From: an uncultured Alkalilimnicola sp.
GTDB lineage: Bacteria > Pseudomonadota > Gammaproteobacteria > Nitrococcales > AK92
Length of the DNA stretch: 9,585 bases
Assembly: GCA_937951875.1 (NCBI GenBank)
Contig: CALGAN010000054.1
Coordinates: 1-9,585 of the forward strand
Reading direction: 5' to 3'
In this document: positions 1 to 6,738 of the stretch, one piece after another
Layout of the letters: every line of letters begins with the position of its first letter
Position numbering within the stretch: the first letter of the stretch is position 1
Made by a program: the position numbers and the translations under genes
Notes under the pieces: model-generated
What the model was told of the DNA's origin: nothing
Seen by the model: only the letters and a program-made list of their open reading frames with translations
The model's database searches: none

Positions 1-103
1 GCTGGCGGCCTGCCGCGGCCAGCGCACCAGCCACTAGCGCCGCGACCGCGCGCCTTTGCTAGCATGACTGCGCCGGCAGACCGCCGGCCGGAAGGAGACG
101 AGC
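1..103. other. Left-edge non-coding stretch before msrA
   Basis: This GC-rich stretch holds no gene I can support. In frame 2 the plus strand reads eleven codons and then a TAG at 35-37, which could be the tail of an upstream gene, but eleven codons cannot be assigned. On the minus strand a hydrophobic Ala/Val/Leu-rich frame runs off the edge, but it has no convincing start codon or ribosome binding site. No good sigma-70 promoter for msrA is visible. The only clear signal is the GAAGGAG at 91-97 that serves msrA. Confidence 0.4.
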
Positions 104-655
<552 letters not shown>

Positions 656-1081
656 TCAGCGCCGCGCCTGCAGGCGCGGCCCGTCCCCGCCGTACAGCAC
701 CAGCACGCCGTCGGCCCCGAGCGCGTAGCCGGTGACCGCCTCCAGCGCCTGGAACAAGCGCCGCTCCTGCTCCATCAGCGGCGGCTGGCACGCCATCCGG
801 GTCGACACCGCCCGGCCGAAGCTCAGGCGGCCGTCCGCTCCGGCCTGGTAGCTGGCGTTGTAGCGGTTGCAACCGCTACCGCCGAAGGCTCGCCCGTCCT
901 GGTCGAAAGCGATGGTCGGCGTCGAGCCGGCCACGACCGGCACGCCGTCGATGGCGATGATGTTCCACGGCTCGCCGGTCAGCGCCGCGACCGGCGCCGG
1001 CGCGGCGGGCCCGATGGCGCAACCGGCGGCGAGCGCGGCAGCGCAGGCGGTGAAAGCGGCGGTGATGAGGGCACGGTTCAT
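656..1081 (-). CDS. META-domain (HslJ-like) lipoprotein
   Basis: The 141-aa protein begins with a lipoprotein signal: a basic start (MNR), a hydrophobic stretch, and a lipobox LAAGC with the lipidated cysteine at Cys21. The mature part is a META domain like that of E. coli HslJ. Visible hallmarks are GGSGCNRYNASY and TRMACQPPLMEQERRLFQAL, the cysteine-bearing motifs typical of the family. HslJ in E. coli is a heat-inducible outer-membrane-associated protein linked to novobiocin resistance; the biochemical role of META domains is not settled. An AAGGAG at 1089-1094 lies 7 bases before the ATG. It is the third gene of the minus-strand cluster, 55 bases after the DUF4198 gene, so it could be co-transcribed with the receptor operon, but a separate promoter cannot be excluded. 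Its last codons contain a perfect 20-bp palindrome. Confidence 0.88.
   Translation of the reverse strand: MNRALITAAFTACAAALAAGCAIGPAAPAPVAALTGEPWNIIAIDGVPVVAGSTPTIAFDQDGRAFGGSGCNRYNASYQAGADGRLSFGRAVSTRMACQPPLMEQERRLFQALEAVTGYALGADGVLVLYGGDGPRLQARR
661..680. repeat. Perfect 20-bp palindrome at convergent gene ends
   Basis: GCCGCGCCTG is followed directly by its exact reverse complement. The element starts 5 bases after the msrA stop and lies within the last codons of the META lipoprotein gene. As RNA it would form an 8-bp, all-GC stem with a TGCA loop on either strand. No U-tract follows on the plus strand (CCGTCCCC), so it is not a canonical intrinsic terminator. It may still block read-through or protect the msrA 3' end. 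Confidence 0.5.
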
Positions 1082-1117
1082 GGGCGCACTCCTTGCCAGT
1101 CATGCGTCAAGCCTACC

Positions 1118-1132
1118 AGAGCCGCCGGCTCT
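1118..1132 (-). other. Small intergenic hairpin in receptor cluster
   Basis: AGAGCC-GCC-GGCTCT is a perfect 6-bp stem with a 3-base loop. It sits in the 55-base gap between the DUF4198 stop (1137) and the META lipoprotein start (1081). There is no U-run on the minus strand after it, so it is more likely an mRNA processing or stability element, or chance in GC-rich DNA, than a terminator. Confidence 0.3.
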
Positions 1133-1136
1133 CGGC

Positions 1137-1928
1137 TCATGCCCGGCGCAGCGCTCTCGTCAGCACGGGCAAGCAGGACACCGCGGCGAAAGCGGCGAGC
1201 CAGATCAGCGCCGAGACCGCGAACGACAGCTTGGGGCCGGCGTCGAAAGCCAGGATGTATTCGGTGCTGCGCTGGGTGGCGCGCGCATCGCCGCTCAGGG
1301 GCACGCGCTGCCCGGCCCAGATGCGGTTGACGCCGGGCCTGACCACCAGGCTGGCGTGCCCTTGCGCGTCGCTGACCGCCTCCCGCCCTTCCTCGTCGAA
1401 CGCCAGCGCGATGCCGGCCGCCGGCCGGCCGTCGATCAGCACTTGCAGCGCGAGCGGCTCACCCGGGCGCGGCCGCTCGCCGCTCCGCGGCACCAGCTCG
1501 AACGGCTGGCCGATGGGCCGCGCCGCCAGTTCGCTCCAGGCGACGATGAACTTGTGGTACTTGACCGCGTGCACGCCGCTCACCGCCCCCTCGACCTCGG
1601 TCATCGGCCGGTTGACGCTGGCGCCGTCGGCGGTCCTGCTCCAATAGCCGTTGTCGAAATGCAGGGCCAGCAGCGCCGGCTCGCCCTCGACCCGCAGCCG
1701 CACGCCATCGCCGCCGTCGATCCGTACCGCCTGCGCAGGCGTGCCGTCGGCCGCCAGCGCCATCACCGCGACCAGTTTCTCGGGCGAGTAGGTCTCGAGT
1801 GCGCCGCCATGGCCGCCGAAGCGGACCAGGTACTCGGCCCCGCCGCCCGGTTCCAGCCACACGGTATGGGCGCGGGCCGCGGGGACGGCGGCGAGCAGCA
1901 AGGCCAGGACCAATGGGCGAAGCGACAT
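1137..1928 (-). CDS. DUF4198 (NikM-like) periplasmic protein, membrane-anchored
   Basis: The 263-aa protein has a clean Sec signal peptide (residues 1-20, ending ARA), so the mature protein would begin with His21 in HTVWLEP. This start resembles the AHxxWLEP start of DUF4198 proteins, the family that includes periplasmic components of nickel/cobalt uptake systems (NikM-like). Family-like segments include VKYHKFIVAW near residues 123-132 and a carboxypeptidase-regulatory/Ig-like half from about residue 155 (GEPLALQVLIDGRPAAGI). A single C-terminal transmembrane helix (about 234-254) ends in a basic tail (RALRR), so the domain should face the periplasm, held at the inner membrane. GAAGGAGG (1935-1942) overlaps the receptor's TGA and sits 6 bases before the ATG, so the two genes are probably translationally coupled. 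The role, handling a metal delivered by the adjacent receptor, is inferred from family and context. Confidence 0.82.
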   Translation of the reverse strand: MSLRPLVLALLLAAVPAARAHTVWLEPGGGAEYLVRFGGHGGALETYSPEKLVAVMALAADGTPAQAVRIDGGDGVRLRVEGEPALLALHFDNGYWSRTADGASVNRPMTEVEGAVSGVHAVKYHKFIVAWSELAARPIGQPFELVPRSGERPRPGEPLALQVLIDGRPAAGIALAFDEEGREAVSDAQGHASLVVRPGVNRIWAGQRVPLSGDARATQRSTEYILAFDAGPKLSFAVSALIWLAAFAAVSCLPVLTRALRRA

Positions 1929-1940
1929 GCGGGGCCTCCT

Positions 1941-3968
1941 TCAGAAACTAGCCTGGACGCCGAGCCGCCAGGTGCGCGGCGCCCCGGTGGCGTAGCCGAC
2001 GCTGGACACGCTGGTGGCGTAAACACGGTCGGTGAGGTTGTCGACGGCGAGATACACCCGCGGCGCCCGGTCGCCGGGGTGCTGGTAGGAGAGCATCAGA
2101 TCGAACAGCGCGTAGCCGCCGGTGATGCGGCTATTGGCGGCGTCGATGGCGTAGTCGCCGAGCCGCCGCCAGGCGAGCGTGCCCTGCCACGCCGGCAGCG
2201 GGCGCCAGCCGGCGCTGACGGTGGTGACGTGCCGCGGCACGCCGGCCACGCGCTTACCTACCAGCGCCGGATCGCGGTGGCGGCGCACCTCCGAGCGGGT
2301 ACCGGCCCAGTTGACGCTGAGATCGAAGTCCTCGTGCAGGAACCATTGCGCGGCGACCTCCAGCCCCTGGCGGCGGGTCGCGCCGAAGTTCTCGTAGTCG
2401 CCGGCCGGATCGCGGCCGATCTCGGCCGAGGAGTCGATGCGGAACAGCGCCGCGTCCAGGCTCAGGAACTCGAACTCCAGGCTGGCGCCCAGCTCGCGCT
2501 GGCGGAACACCGCCGGATCGAGCCCTTCGGCGCCGGGGGCGTACTTGGCGGCGCCTTCGGCCAGGGCGAAGCCTTCGGCCCAGCTGGCGCGCAGGGTCAG
2601 CCAGTCGGCCACGGTGGAGCGCAGCCCGAGTTTCGGGCTGACGTGGCTCACCGCCGCCAGCTTGCCGCAGGGCTCGTCGGAAAGCTCGACGGCGCGCACC
2701 TCGCAGTCGCCGCGGAAGCGGTCGGCGCGCAGCCCCAGCTTCGGCACGAACAGCGGCGTGAACTCGAACTCCGCCTCGGCGAACGCGGCCTGGTTCTCCA
2801 GGACGTAGCGGCGATCCTGATCGGCGACCGGGTTGCGCTGCCGGTACTGGATGTCCTCGTAGTAGAGGTAGTCGGTGCGTTCGCGGTAGCCCTCCACCCC
2901 GGCCGTCCAGGCGACCGCCACTCCGCCCAGACGGCCTTGACCGTTGAGGCTGGCGCCGGTGCCGAACACGCGCCGATCGTAGCTTTCCTCGCGCTGGCGC
3001 CAATCGCCCTCGGCCGGGCCGCGGGTGAACCAGCGGATGAAGTCCTGCGCGGTGGCGTAGCCGAAGGTCAGCAGCTTGAGCCTGTCGCTAAGGCGGTAGG
3101 CAAGGTCGCCGCGCAGCGTGCCGAACGTTTTCTCCGCGCCGTCGTTCTGCGCGCGCGGATCCTTGCCGTAGGGATCGCGGCGGTAGAGATCGAGCGGCAG
3201 ATAGCCGGGGTTATCGGCCTCGGCGACATGCAGGCGCCCGGACACGGCGGCTTCCAGCCGCGGCGTCGGCCGCCCGCTCCAGGCGCCGGCCAGCGTGGCG
3301 CGTTCGCTCTTCGACTGCGGGCGGAAGCCATCGCTGCGCACCGCCTGCGCCGCCAGATTGAGGGCCTGGCCGTCGCCGCCCTCCGTGCCCAGCGCCGCTT
3401 GCAGATCGACGCTGCCGAAGCGGCCGGCGGCGACATCCAGCTCGCGGTACTCGCCGCCGCGGCGGGTCTGCAGAAGCACACCGCCGGCCCGGTGGTAGTT
3501 GCCGTACAGGGCCGACACCGGGCCGCGCAGGACTTCGAGGCGCCGCAGTTCGAGCGGGATCACCACGTCGAGATCGCCGTAGCCGTCGGCGTGGGACATG
3601 GCTTCGTTGAGCGGGATGCCGTCCAGCACGAAGCCAATGTCGCCGCCGTGGCCGCCGCCGCCGAATCCGCGCAGCGTGAAGTTGTCGGCCACGCCGGGCA
3701 GGCCGAGCGTGCGCACGCTCATGCCCGGCACCCGATCGAACAGCTGCTGCGGGCGCGAGATCGCGGCGGCGCGAATGGTCTCGGCATCAAAGCCGGTCAC
3801 CGAATGGGAGGCGGCTTCCGCAGGGGCTAGCGCCTGGCCCTTGACCACCACGGCGTCCAGAGCCGTCGGCTCGGCGCCGTGCGCGGTAGCGGCGCACGCC
3901 AGCAGCAGCGCGGTAGCGATACCCGCCGGGCGGCCGCCGGTGCGGAAAGGCATGGTGCGTCTGGGCAT
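1941..3968 (-). CDS. TonB-dependent outer-membrane receptor
   Basis: The 675-aa protein has a signal peptide (basic start, hydrophobic 15-29), a TonB-box-like LDAVVV near residues 37-42, a plug domain and a 22-strand-type barrel ending in the terminal Phe expected for BAM insertion. Plug landmarks are VPGMSVRTLG, the LRGFGGGGHGG loop, FVLDGIPLNEA and LRRLEVLRGPVSALYGN. It would import a scarce substrate with TonB-ExbBD energy. The frame stays open upstream to 4136, but I start at ATG 3966-3968. That codon lies about 32 bases after the predicted sigma-54 transcription start, with GGAGAG 12 bases before it; earlier ATGs fall upstream of the promoter. ATG 3953 is an alternative without a visible Shine-Dalgarno. 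An extracellular loop contains CEVRAVELSDEPC, probably a disulfide. The substrate is unknown; the adjacent DUF4198 gene suggests a metal or metallophore (inference). Confidence 0.93.
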   Translation of the reverse strand: MPRRTMPFRTGGRPAGIATALLLACAATAHGAEPTALDAVVVKGQALAPAEAASHSVTGFDAETIRAAAISRPQQLFDRVPGMSVRTLGLPGVADNFTLRGFGGGGHGGDIGFVLDGIPLNEAMSHADGYGDLDVVIPLELRRLEVLRGPVSALYGNYHRAGGVLLQTRRGGEYRELDVAAGRFGSVDLQAALGTEGGDGQALNLAAQAVRSDGFRPQSKSERATLAGAWSGRPTPRLEAAVSGRLHVAEADNPGYLPLDLYRRDPYGKDPRAQNDGAEKTFGTLRGDLAYRLSDRLKLLTFGYATAQDFIRWFTRGPAEGDWRQREESYDRRVFGTGASLNGQGRLGGVAVAWTAGVEGYRERTDYLYYEDIQYRQRNPVADQDRRYVLENQAAFAEAEFEFTPLFVPKLGLRADRFRGDCEVRAVELSDEPCGKLAAVSHVSPKLGLRSTVADWLTLRASWAEGFALAEGAAKYAPGAEGLDPAVFRQRELGASLEFEFLSLDAALFRIDSSAEIGRDPAGDYENFGATRRQGLEVAAQWFLHEDFDLSVNWAGTRSEVRRHRDPALVGKRVAGVPRHVTTVSAGWRPLPAWQGTLAWRRLGDYAIDAANSRITGGYALFDLMLSYQHPGDRAPRVYLAVDNLTDRVYATSVSSVGYATGAPRTWRLGVQASF

Positions 3969-4011
3969 AGAACGGCAACGCTCTCCGACTCCACGAGTGC
4001 GCGGAACCAAG

Positions 4012-4025
4012 GCAAGCTTCATGCC
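4012..4025 (-). promoter_or_regulatory. Sigma-54 (RpoN) -24/-12 promoter for receptor operon
   Basis: Read on the minus strand, the element is GGCATG-AAGC-TTGC against the consensus TGGCACG-N4-TTGC. The GG and GC are separated by exactly 10 bases, as sigma-54 requires. The only mismatches are T to C before GG and C to T in the CAC. The transcript would begin near 4000, giving a 5' UTR of about 32 bases before the receptor ATG at 3968. The paired NtrC-type sites at suitable distance upstream support it. Confidence 0.7.
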
Positions 4026-4071
4026 GTTGCCCGAAATAACGGTATCGTGCGCTGTCACGGTGCGCGGGAGC

Positions 4072-4088
4072 GGCACCAACATGGGGCA
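4072..4088. promoter_or_regulatory. NtrC-type enhancer site 1
   Basis: GGCACC-AACAT-GGGGCA matches the NtrC (NRI) consensus TGCACC-N5-GGTGCA at 10 of 12 positions. Its centre (4080) is about 80 bp upstream of the predicted sigma-54 start. The left part is nearly identical to the textbook glnA enhancer core (GCACCAACATGG). Confidence 0.62.
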
Positions 4089-4102
4089 ATCAAGGCACAG
4101 TA

Positions 4103-4119
4103 CGCACCCAATTTGTGCA
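4103..4119. promoter_or_regulatory. NtrC-type enhancer site 2
   Basis: CGCACC-CAATT-TGTGCA matches TGCACC-N5-GGTGCA at 10 of 12 positions. Its centre (4111) is 31 bp from site 1, about three helical turns. That spacing puts two NtrC dimers on the same DNA face, as at glnA where strong sites are 32 bp apart. It lies about 111 bp upstream of the predicted receptor-operon start. Confidence 0.62.
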
Positions 4120-4166
4120 GATGACGTGCGAACCACGCCATCACGGCTGCCTGGGCGCGCGCGTCT

Positions 4167-4208
4167 GGTGCGGCGGTTGCCGCCGTCGCACCGATTCGAT
4201 CGGATGCG
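4167..4208. other. Overlapping, mutually exclusive hairpins
   Basis: Two stems compete for the same bases. One pairs GGTGC (4167-4171) and GGCGG (4172-4176) with CCGCC (4180-4184) and GCACC (4188-4192). The other pairs CGCACCGAT (4187-4195) with ATCGGATGCG (4199-4208), with one bulged A. They lie downstream of the small-protein stop (minus strand) and could terminate its transcript, though no U-tract follows. GCGTCTGG occurs on both sides (4161-4168 and 4206-4213). Confidence 0.3.
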
Positions 4209-4227
4209 TCTGGCACGAGCTGGGGGA

Positions 4228-4422
4228 TCAAGGTTGCGCGGCGTGTTGCCGCAGCAGCGCGTCGAGATCGAGGGTGCGGATGCGATCCAGCGCCAGCTCC
4301 CAGCGCCCTTCCGCGCACAGCCCGCTCCAGCCGGCCTCCTGATAGCCTTGCAGGGCCGCCTGCAAACAAGCCTGGCGCACCGCTTCGGCTAGCTGCCGGC
4401 GCTGTTCCAGTTCGGTGTCCAT
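4228..4422 (-). CDS. Small conserved-type protein, function unknown (64 aa)
   Basis: The 64-aa, cysteine-containing, mostly helical protein starts at ATG 4420-4422, with GGAGGG 5 bases upstream. The frame stays open for 15 more codons upstream, but those have no better start signal. The core, with QACLQAALQGYQEAGWSGLCAEGRWELALDRIRTLDLDAL spread over residues 17-56, resembles a small protein seen in several high-GC proteobacteria. Such proteins are often auto-labelled 'acetyltransferase' without evidence, but at this length it lacks room for an acetyltransferase fold. No signal peptide or membrane segment is present. It lies upstream of the NtrC sites, so it belongs to a separate transcript. 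I do not assign a function. Confidence 0.68.
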   Translation of the reverse strand: MDTELEQRRQLAEAVRQACLQAALQGYQEAGWSGLCAEGRWELALDRIRTLDLDALLRQHAAQP

Positions 4423-4763
4423 ACGTTCCCTCCGACCACCGGTGCATGCCCGCCCGCCCACCGGCACGGCGAGTCCCGCATGAAGGTGCCGCTGATTATC
4501 GCTCCCTTTCGCGCTTGACGGGCCAGGGGGGATACATGGTTGGTGCGCACGGCCATCTGCGCCCTCGCCAGGAACCGTGAGAGGGGTAAGGAGCGGACAG
4601 CGCTTTGCGGCTTGTTTGGCCCCCCGCGAGGGGGAAGGGGACGTAAGAGGTGATCGCTCTGCCTAACGCTAGCTACGACACCTCGGTTCGGCATTCGTAA
4701 CCAACGGTAGCGAGAGAAGGCCCAGGGAAGAGAATGCTGGCCGGTGCTCCAAGGCCGGGGAGG
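4423..4763. other. Long non-coding stretch with RNA-like structure
   Basis: No credible gene lies here. The plus strand carries several stems. CCCCC-GCGA-GGGGG (4621-4634) has a GNRA tetraloop. GAGGTG-a-TCG (4647-4656) pairs with CGA-CACCTC (4676-4684), enclosing about 19 bases. GGTT pairs with AACC around 4685-4702. Several GGA triplets fall between 4570 and 4760. With the strong hairpin at 4764-4793 followed by TTTC, this could be a plus-strand small RNA. It matches none of RNase P RNA, tmRNA, 6S or SRP RNA as I know them. It could equally be the untranslated leader of the small protein. Confidence 0.3.
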
Positions 4764-4793
4764 CTGGCCGCGGCGTAGCGACGCCGCGGCCAG
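4764..4793. terminator. Strong 13-bp hairpin, probable terminator after leuA
   Basis: CTGGCCGCGGCGT, loop AGCG, then the exact reverse complement gives a perfect 13-bp stem with a 4-base loop. It lies 28 bases beyond the leuA stop and is the obvious end signal for leuA. The short T-run (TTTCGTG, 4794-4800) is on the plus-strand side, whereas minus-strand transcripts run into CCTCCCC. It may therefore work best for plus-strand RNA, or act bidirectionally. Confidence 0.65.
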
Positions 4794-4821
4794 TTTCGTG
4801 CAGAAACGCCGTGAGTGGGCT

Positions 4822-6528
4822 TCAGGCCTCGCGGGCCAGCGGCGCGATCCACTCCGGCCGGCGGCGGGCGGCGCGGTTGACCGCGCTCAGCACCGCCCGC
4901 AGCGAGGCGGTGACGATGTTACCGTCGCGGCCGACACCGAACATGGTGTGGGCGCTGCCGCCGAAGCCGATTTCGACGTACGCCAACGCCGGGGCGTCGG
5001 CGCCGTGGCCGACTGCGTGCTCGCGGTAGTCGACCACCTGCAGCGCCAGGCCGCAATGCCGGTTGAGCGCGGCGACGAAGGCGGCGATGGGACCGTTGCC
5101 GCGACCGGAGACGATGTGCTCGCGGCCGTTCCAGCGGATGGTGGCGCTGAAGTGCTCGCGCTCGGGATGGCCCGGCTCGGCCTGGGCGCGATACTCGATC
5201 AGCTCGAACGGCTCGACGCTGCTGAGGTACTCCGCCTCGAACGCAGCCCACAGCGCCGCGGAGTCCTGCTCGCGGCCGGTGCGGTCGGCGATCTCCTGCA
5301 CCACGCCGCTGAACTCGATCTGCAGCCGCCGCGGCATCACCACGCAGTGGTCGCGCTCCATGAGATAGCTCACGCCGCCCTTGCCGGACTGGCTGTTGAC
5401 CCGGATCACCGCCTCGTAGGTCCGTCCGAGATCCTGCGGGTCGATCGGCAGGTACGGGATCTCCCAGACGCCGTCGGGGTTGGCGGCGCGGTCGGCGAAG
5501 CCCTTCTTGATGGCATCCTGGTGCGAGCCGGAGAAGGCGGTGAACACCAGCTCGCCGGCGTACGGATGACGCGGGTGCACCGGCAGCTGATTGCAGTACT
5601 CGGCGCAGCGGATCACCGCGTTGATGTCGGAGAAGTCGAGCTGCGGATCGACGCCCTGGGTGTAGAGGTTGAGCGCCAGGGTCACCACGTCGACATTGCC
5701 GGTGCGCTCGCCGTTGCCGAACAGCGTGCCCTCGACCCGATCGGCGCCGGCCATCATCGCCAGCTCGGCGGCGGCCACGCCGGTGCCGCGGTCGTTGTGC
5801 GGATGCACGCTCACCACCACGCAGTCGCGGTTCTTGATGTTACGGCAGAACCACTCGATCTGGTCCGCGTAGACGTTGGGGGTGGCCACCTCCACCGTCG
5901 CCGGCAGGTTGAGGATGAGCTTGCGCTCCGGCGTGGGCTGGAACACGTCCATCACCGCCTCGCAGATTTCCTTGGCGAACTCCGGCTCGGTGGCGGAGAA
6001 GGTCTCCGGCGAGTACTCGAAGCGCCACTCCGTCTCCGGGCGGGCCGCGGCCATGGCCTTGATCTGGCGCGCGGCCTGCACGGCGATGTCGATGCAGCCG
6101 GCCTTGTCGACGTTGAACACCATGCGCCGGAACACCGGCGAGGTGGCGTTGTAGAAGTGCACGATGGCGCGCTTGGCGCCGGCCAGCGCCTCGAAGGTGC
6201 GCTCGATGAGGTGATCGCGCGACTGGGTCAGCACCTGGATGGTGACGTCATCGGGGATGAGATCCTCCTCGATGATCTGGCGCACGAAGTCGAAATCGGT
6301 CTGGGAAGCCGACGGGAAGCCGACCTCGATCTCCTTGAAGCCGATCTCGCAAAGCGTGCGGAACATGCGCAGCTTGCGCTCGGCGTTCATCGGCTCGATC
6401 AGCGCCTGGTTGCCGTCGCGCAAGTCGACGCTGCACCAGATCGGCGCCCGCTCGATGACCCGCGACGGCCACTGCCGGTCGGCCAAGTTGATGGTCGGGA
6501 AAGCGCGATACTTGTTGCCTGGATTCAT
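4822..6528 (-). CDS. leuA: 2-isopropylmalate synthase LeuA
   Basis: This enzyme condenses acetyl-CoA with 2-oxoisovalerate to give 2-isopropylmalate, the committed step of leucine synthesis in the cytoplasm. The 568-aa protein is the longer LeuA form, starting NKYRAFPTINLADRQWPS. The HMGL-like signature LRDGNQ (36-41, with Arg37 and metal-binding Asp38), VHPHNDRGTG (241-250, His242/His244) and GNGERTGN (271-278, Asn278) mark the TIM-barrel active site. From about residue 440 a C-terminal regulatory domain expected to bind leucine follows (GNGPIAAFVAALN, IGFGGSAHTMFGVGRDGNIVTAS). I start at ATG 6526-6528, with GAGGA 8 bases upstream, rather than at the in-frame ATG 57 bases earlier, which lacks a ribosome site. 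It stands alone, without leuBCD, and is preceded by an attenuator-type leader. Confidence 0.97.
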   Translation of the reverse strand: MNPGNKYRAFPTINLADRQWPSRVIERAPIWCSVDLRDGNQALIEPMNAERKLRMFRTLCEIGFKEIEVGFPSASQTDFDFVRQIIEEDLIPDDVTIQVLTQSRDHLIERTFEALAGAKRAIVHFYNATSPVFRRMVFNVDKAGCIDIAVQAARQIKAMAAARPETEWRFEYSPETFSATEPEFAKEICEAVMDVFQPTPERKLILNLPATVEVATPNVYADQIEWFCRNIKNRDCVVVSVHPHNDRGTGVAAAELAMMAGADRVEGTLFGNGERTGNVDVVTLALNLYTQGVDPQLDFSDINAVIRCAEYCNQLPVHPRHPYAGELVFTAFSGSHQDAIKKGFADRAANPDGVWEIPYLPIDPQDLGRTYEAVIRVNSQSGKGGVSYLMERDHCVVMPRRLQIEFSGVVQEIADRTGREQDSAALWAAFEAEYLSSVEPFELIEYRAQAEPGHPEREHFSATIRWNGREHIVSGRGNGPIAAFVAALNRHCGLALQVVDYREHAVGHGADAPALAYVEIGFGGSAHTMFGVGRDGNIVTASLRAVLSAVNRAARRRPEWIAPLAREA

Positions 6529-6590
6529 GAACTGCGTCCTCGCTTGAAACCGCATGGAAAGAAACACCAACGAGGCGGCGCGCAAGCGTC

Positions 6591-6621
6591 GGCCACCGGG
6601 CTGCCGCTAGGCCCGATGACC
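6591..6621 (-). other. Second leader hairpin overlapping a stop codon
   Basis: On the minus strand GGTCATCGGGC (6621-6611) pairs with GCCCGGTGGCC (6601-6591): 11 bp with two G-T wobbles around a 9-base loop. The loop contains the TAG (6609-6607) of the second leucine-motif frame. No U-tract follows directly, so it is not an intrinsic terminator by itself. Confidence 0.4.
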
Positions 6622-6732
6622 GTGACGCAGTCGCAGCAAGGACGAGCGCAGGAAGCCGAACACCACGAAAGGCAAATGCCGCCGGGGCCGGCGAGAGCGG
6701 GGAGATACGTGAGGGCTGAAGTGCTTAGGCAT
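6607..6732 (-). CDS. Possible second leader ORF with LLRLR motif
   Basis: This open frame of 41 codons in the leuA leader begins with ATG 6732 just after the attenuator U-tract and ends in TAG. It has no Shine-Dalgarno, and a later GTG or TTG start is possible. Its interest lies in residues 31-35, Leu-Leu-Arg-Leu-Arg, which repeat the leucine motif of the first leader peptide. The codons are TTG CTG CGA CTG CGT here and CTG CTG CGA CTG CGC there: in the same frame, with synonymous changes at both ends. A hairpin (6591-6621) holds its stop codon in the loop. Translation is unproven. Confidence 0.3.
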   Translation of the reverse strand: MPKHFSPHVSPRSRRPRRHLPFVVFGFLRSSLLRLRHGHRA

Positions 6733-6738
6733 AACAAA

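Noticed and set aside
867..3830. 987-codon plus-strand open frame
   Set aside because: It lies antisense to the META lipoprotein, DUF4198 and TonB receptor genes. Its Ala/Arg/Gly/Gln/Val-rich translation lacks any domain and arises from GC-rich third positions on the other strand.
3969..4136. N-terminal extension of the TonB receptor to ATG 4136
   Set aside because: The extra 56 residues would precede the signal peptide and would cover the NtrC sites and sigma-54 promoter. The predicted transcript starts downstream of the upstream ATGs.
4211..4225. TGGCACG at 4211-4217 as a plus-strand sigma-54 -24 element
   Set aside because: The -24 half is perfect, but the position required for -12 reads GGGG instead of TTGC, so the essential GC is missing.
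4511..4525. Minus-strand TGGCCCG-N6-GC as a sigma-54 promoter for the 64-aa gene
   Set aside because: GG-N10-GC spacing is present, but the -12 half lacks TT before GC and no paired NtrC sites lie upstream. Only a partial GCACC half-site is seen near 4545.
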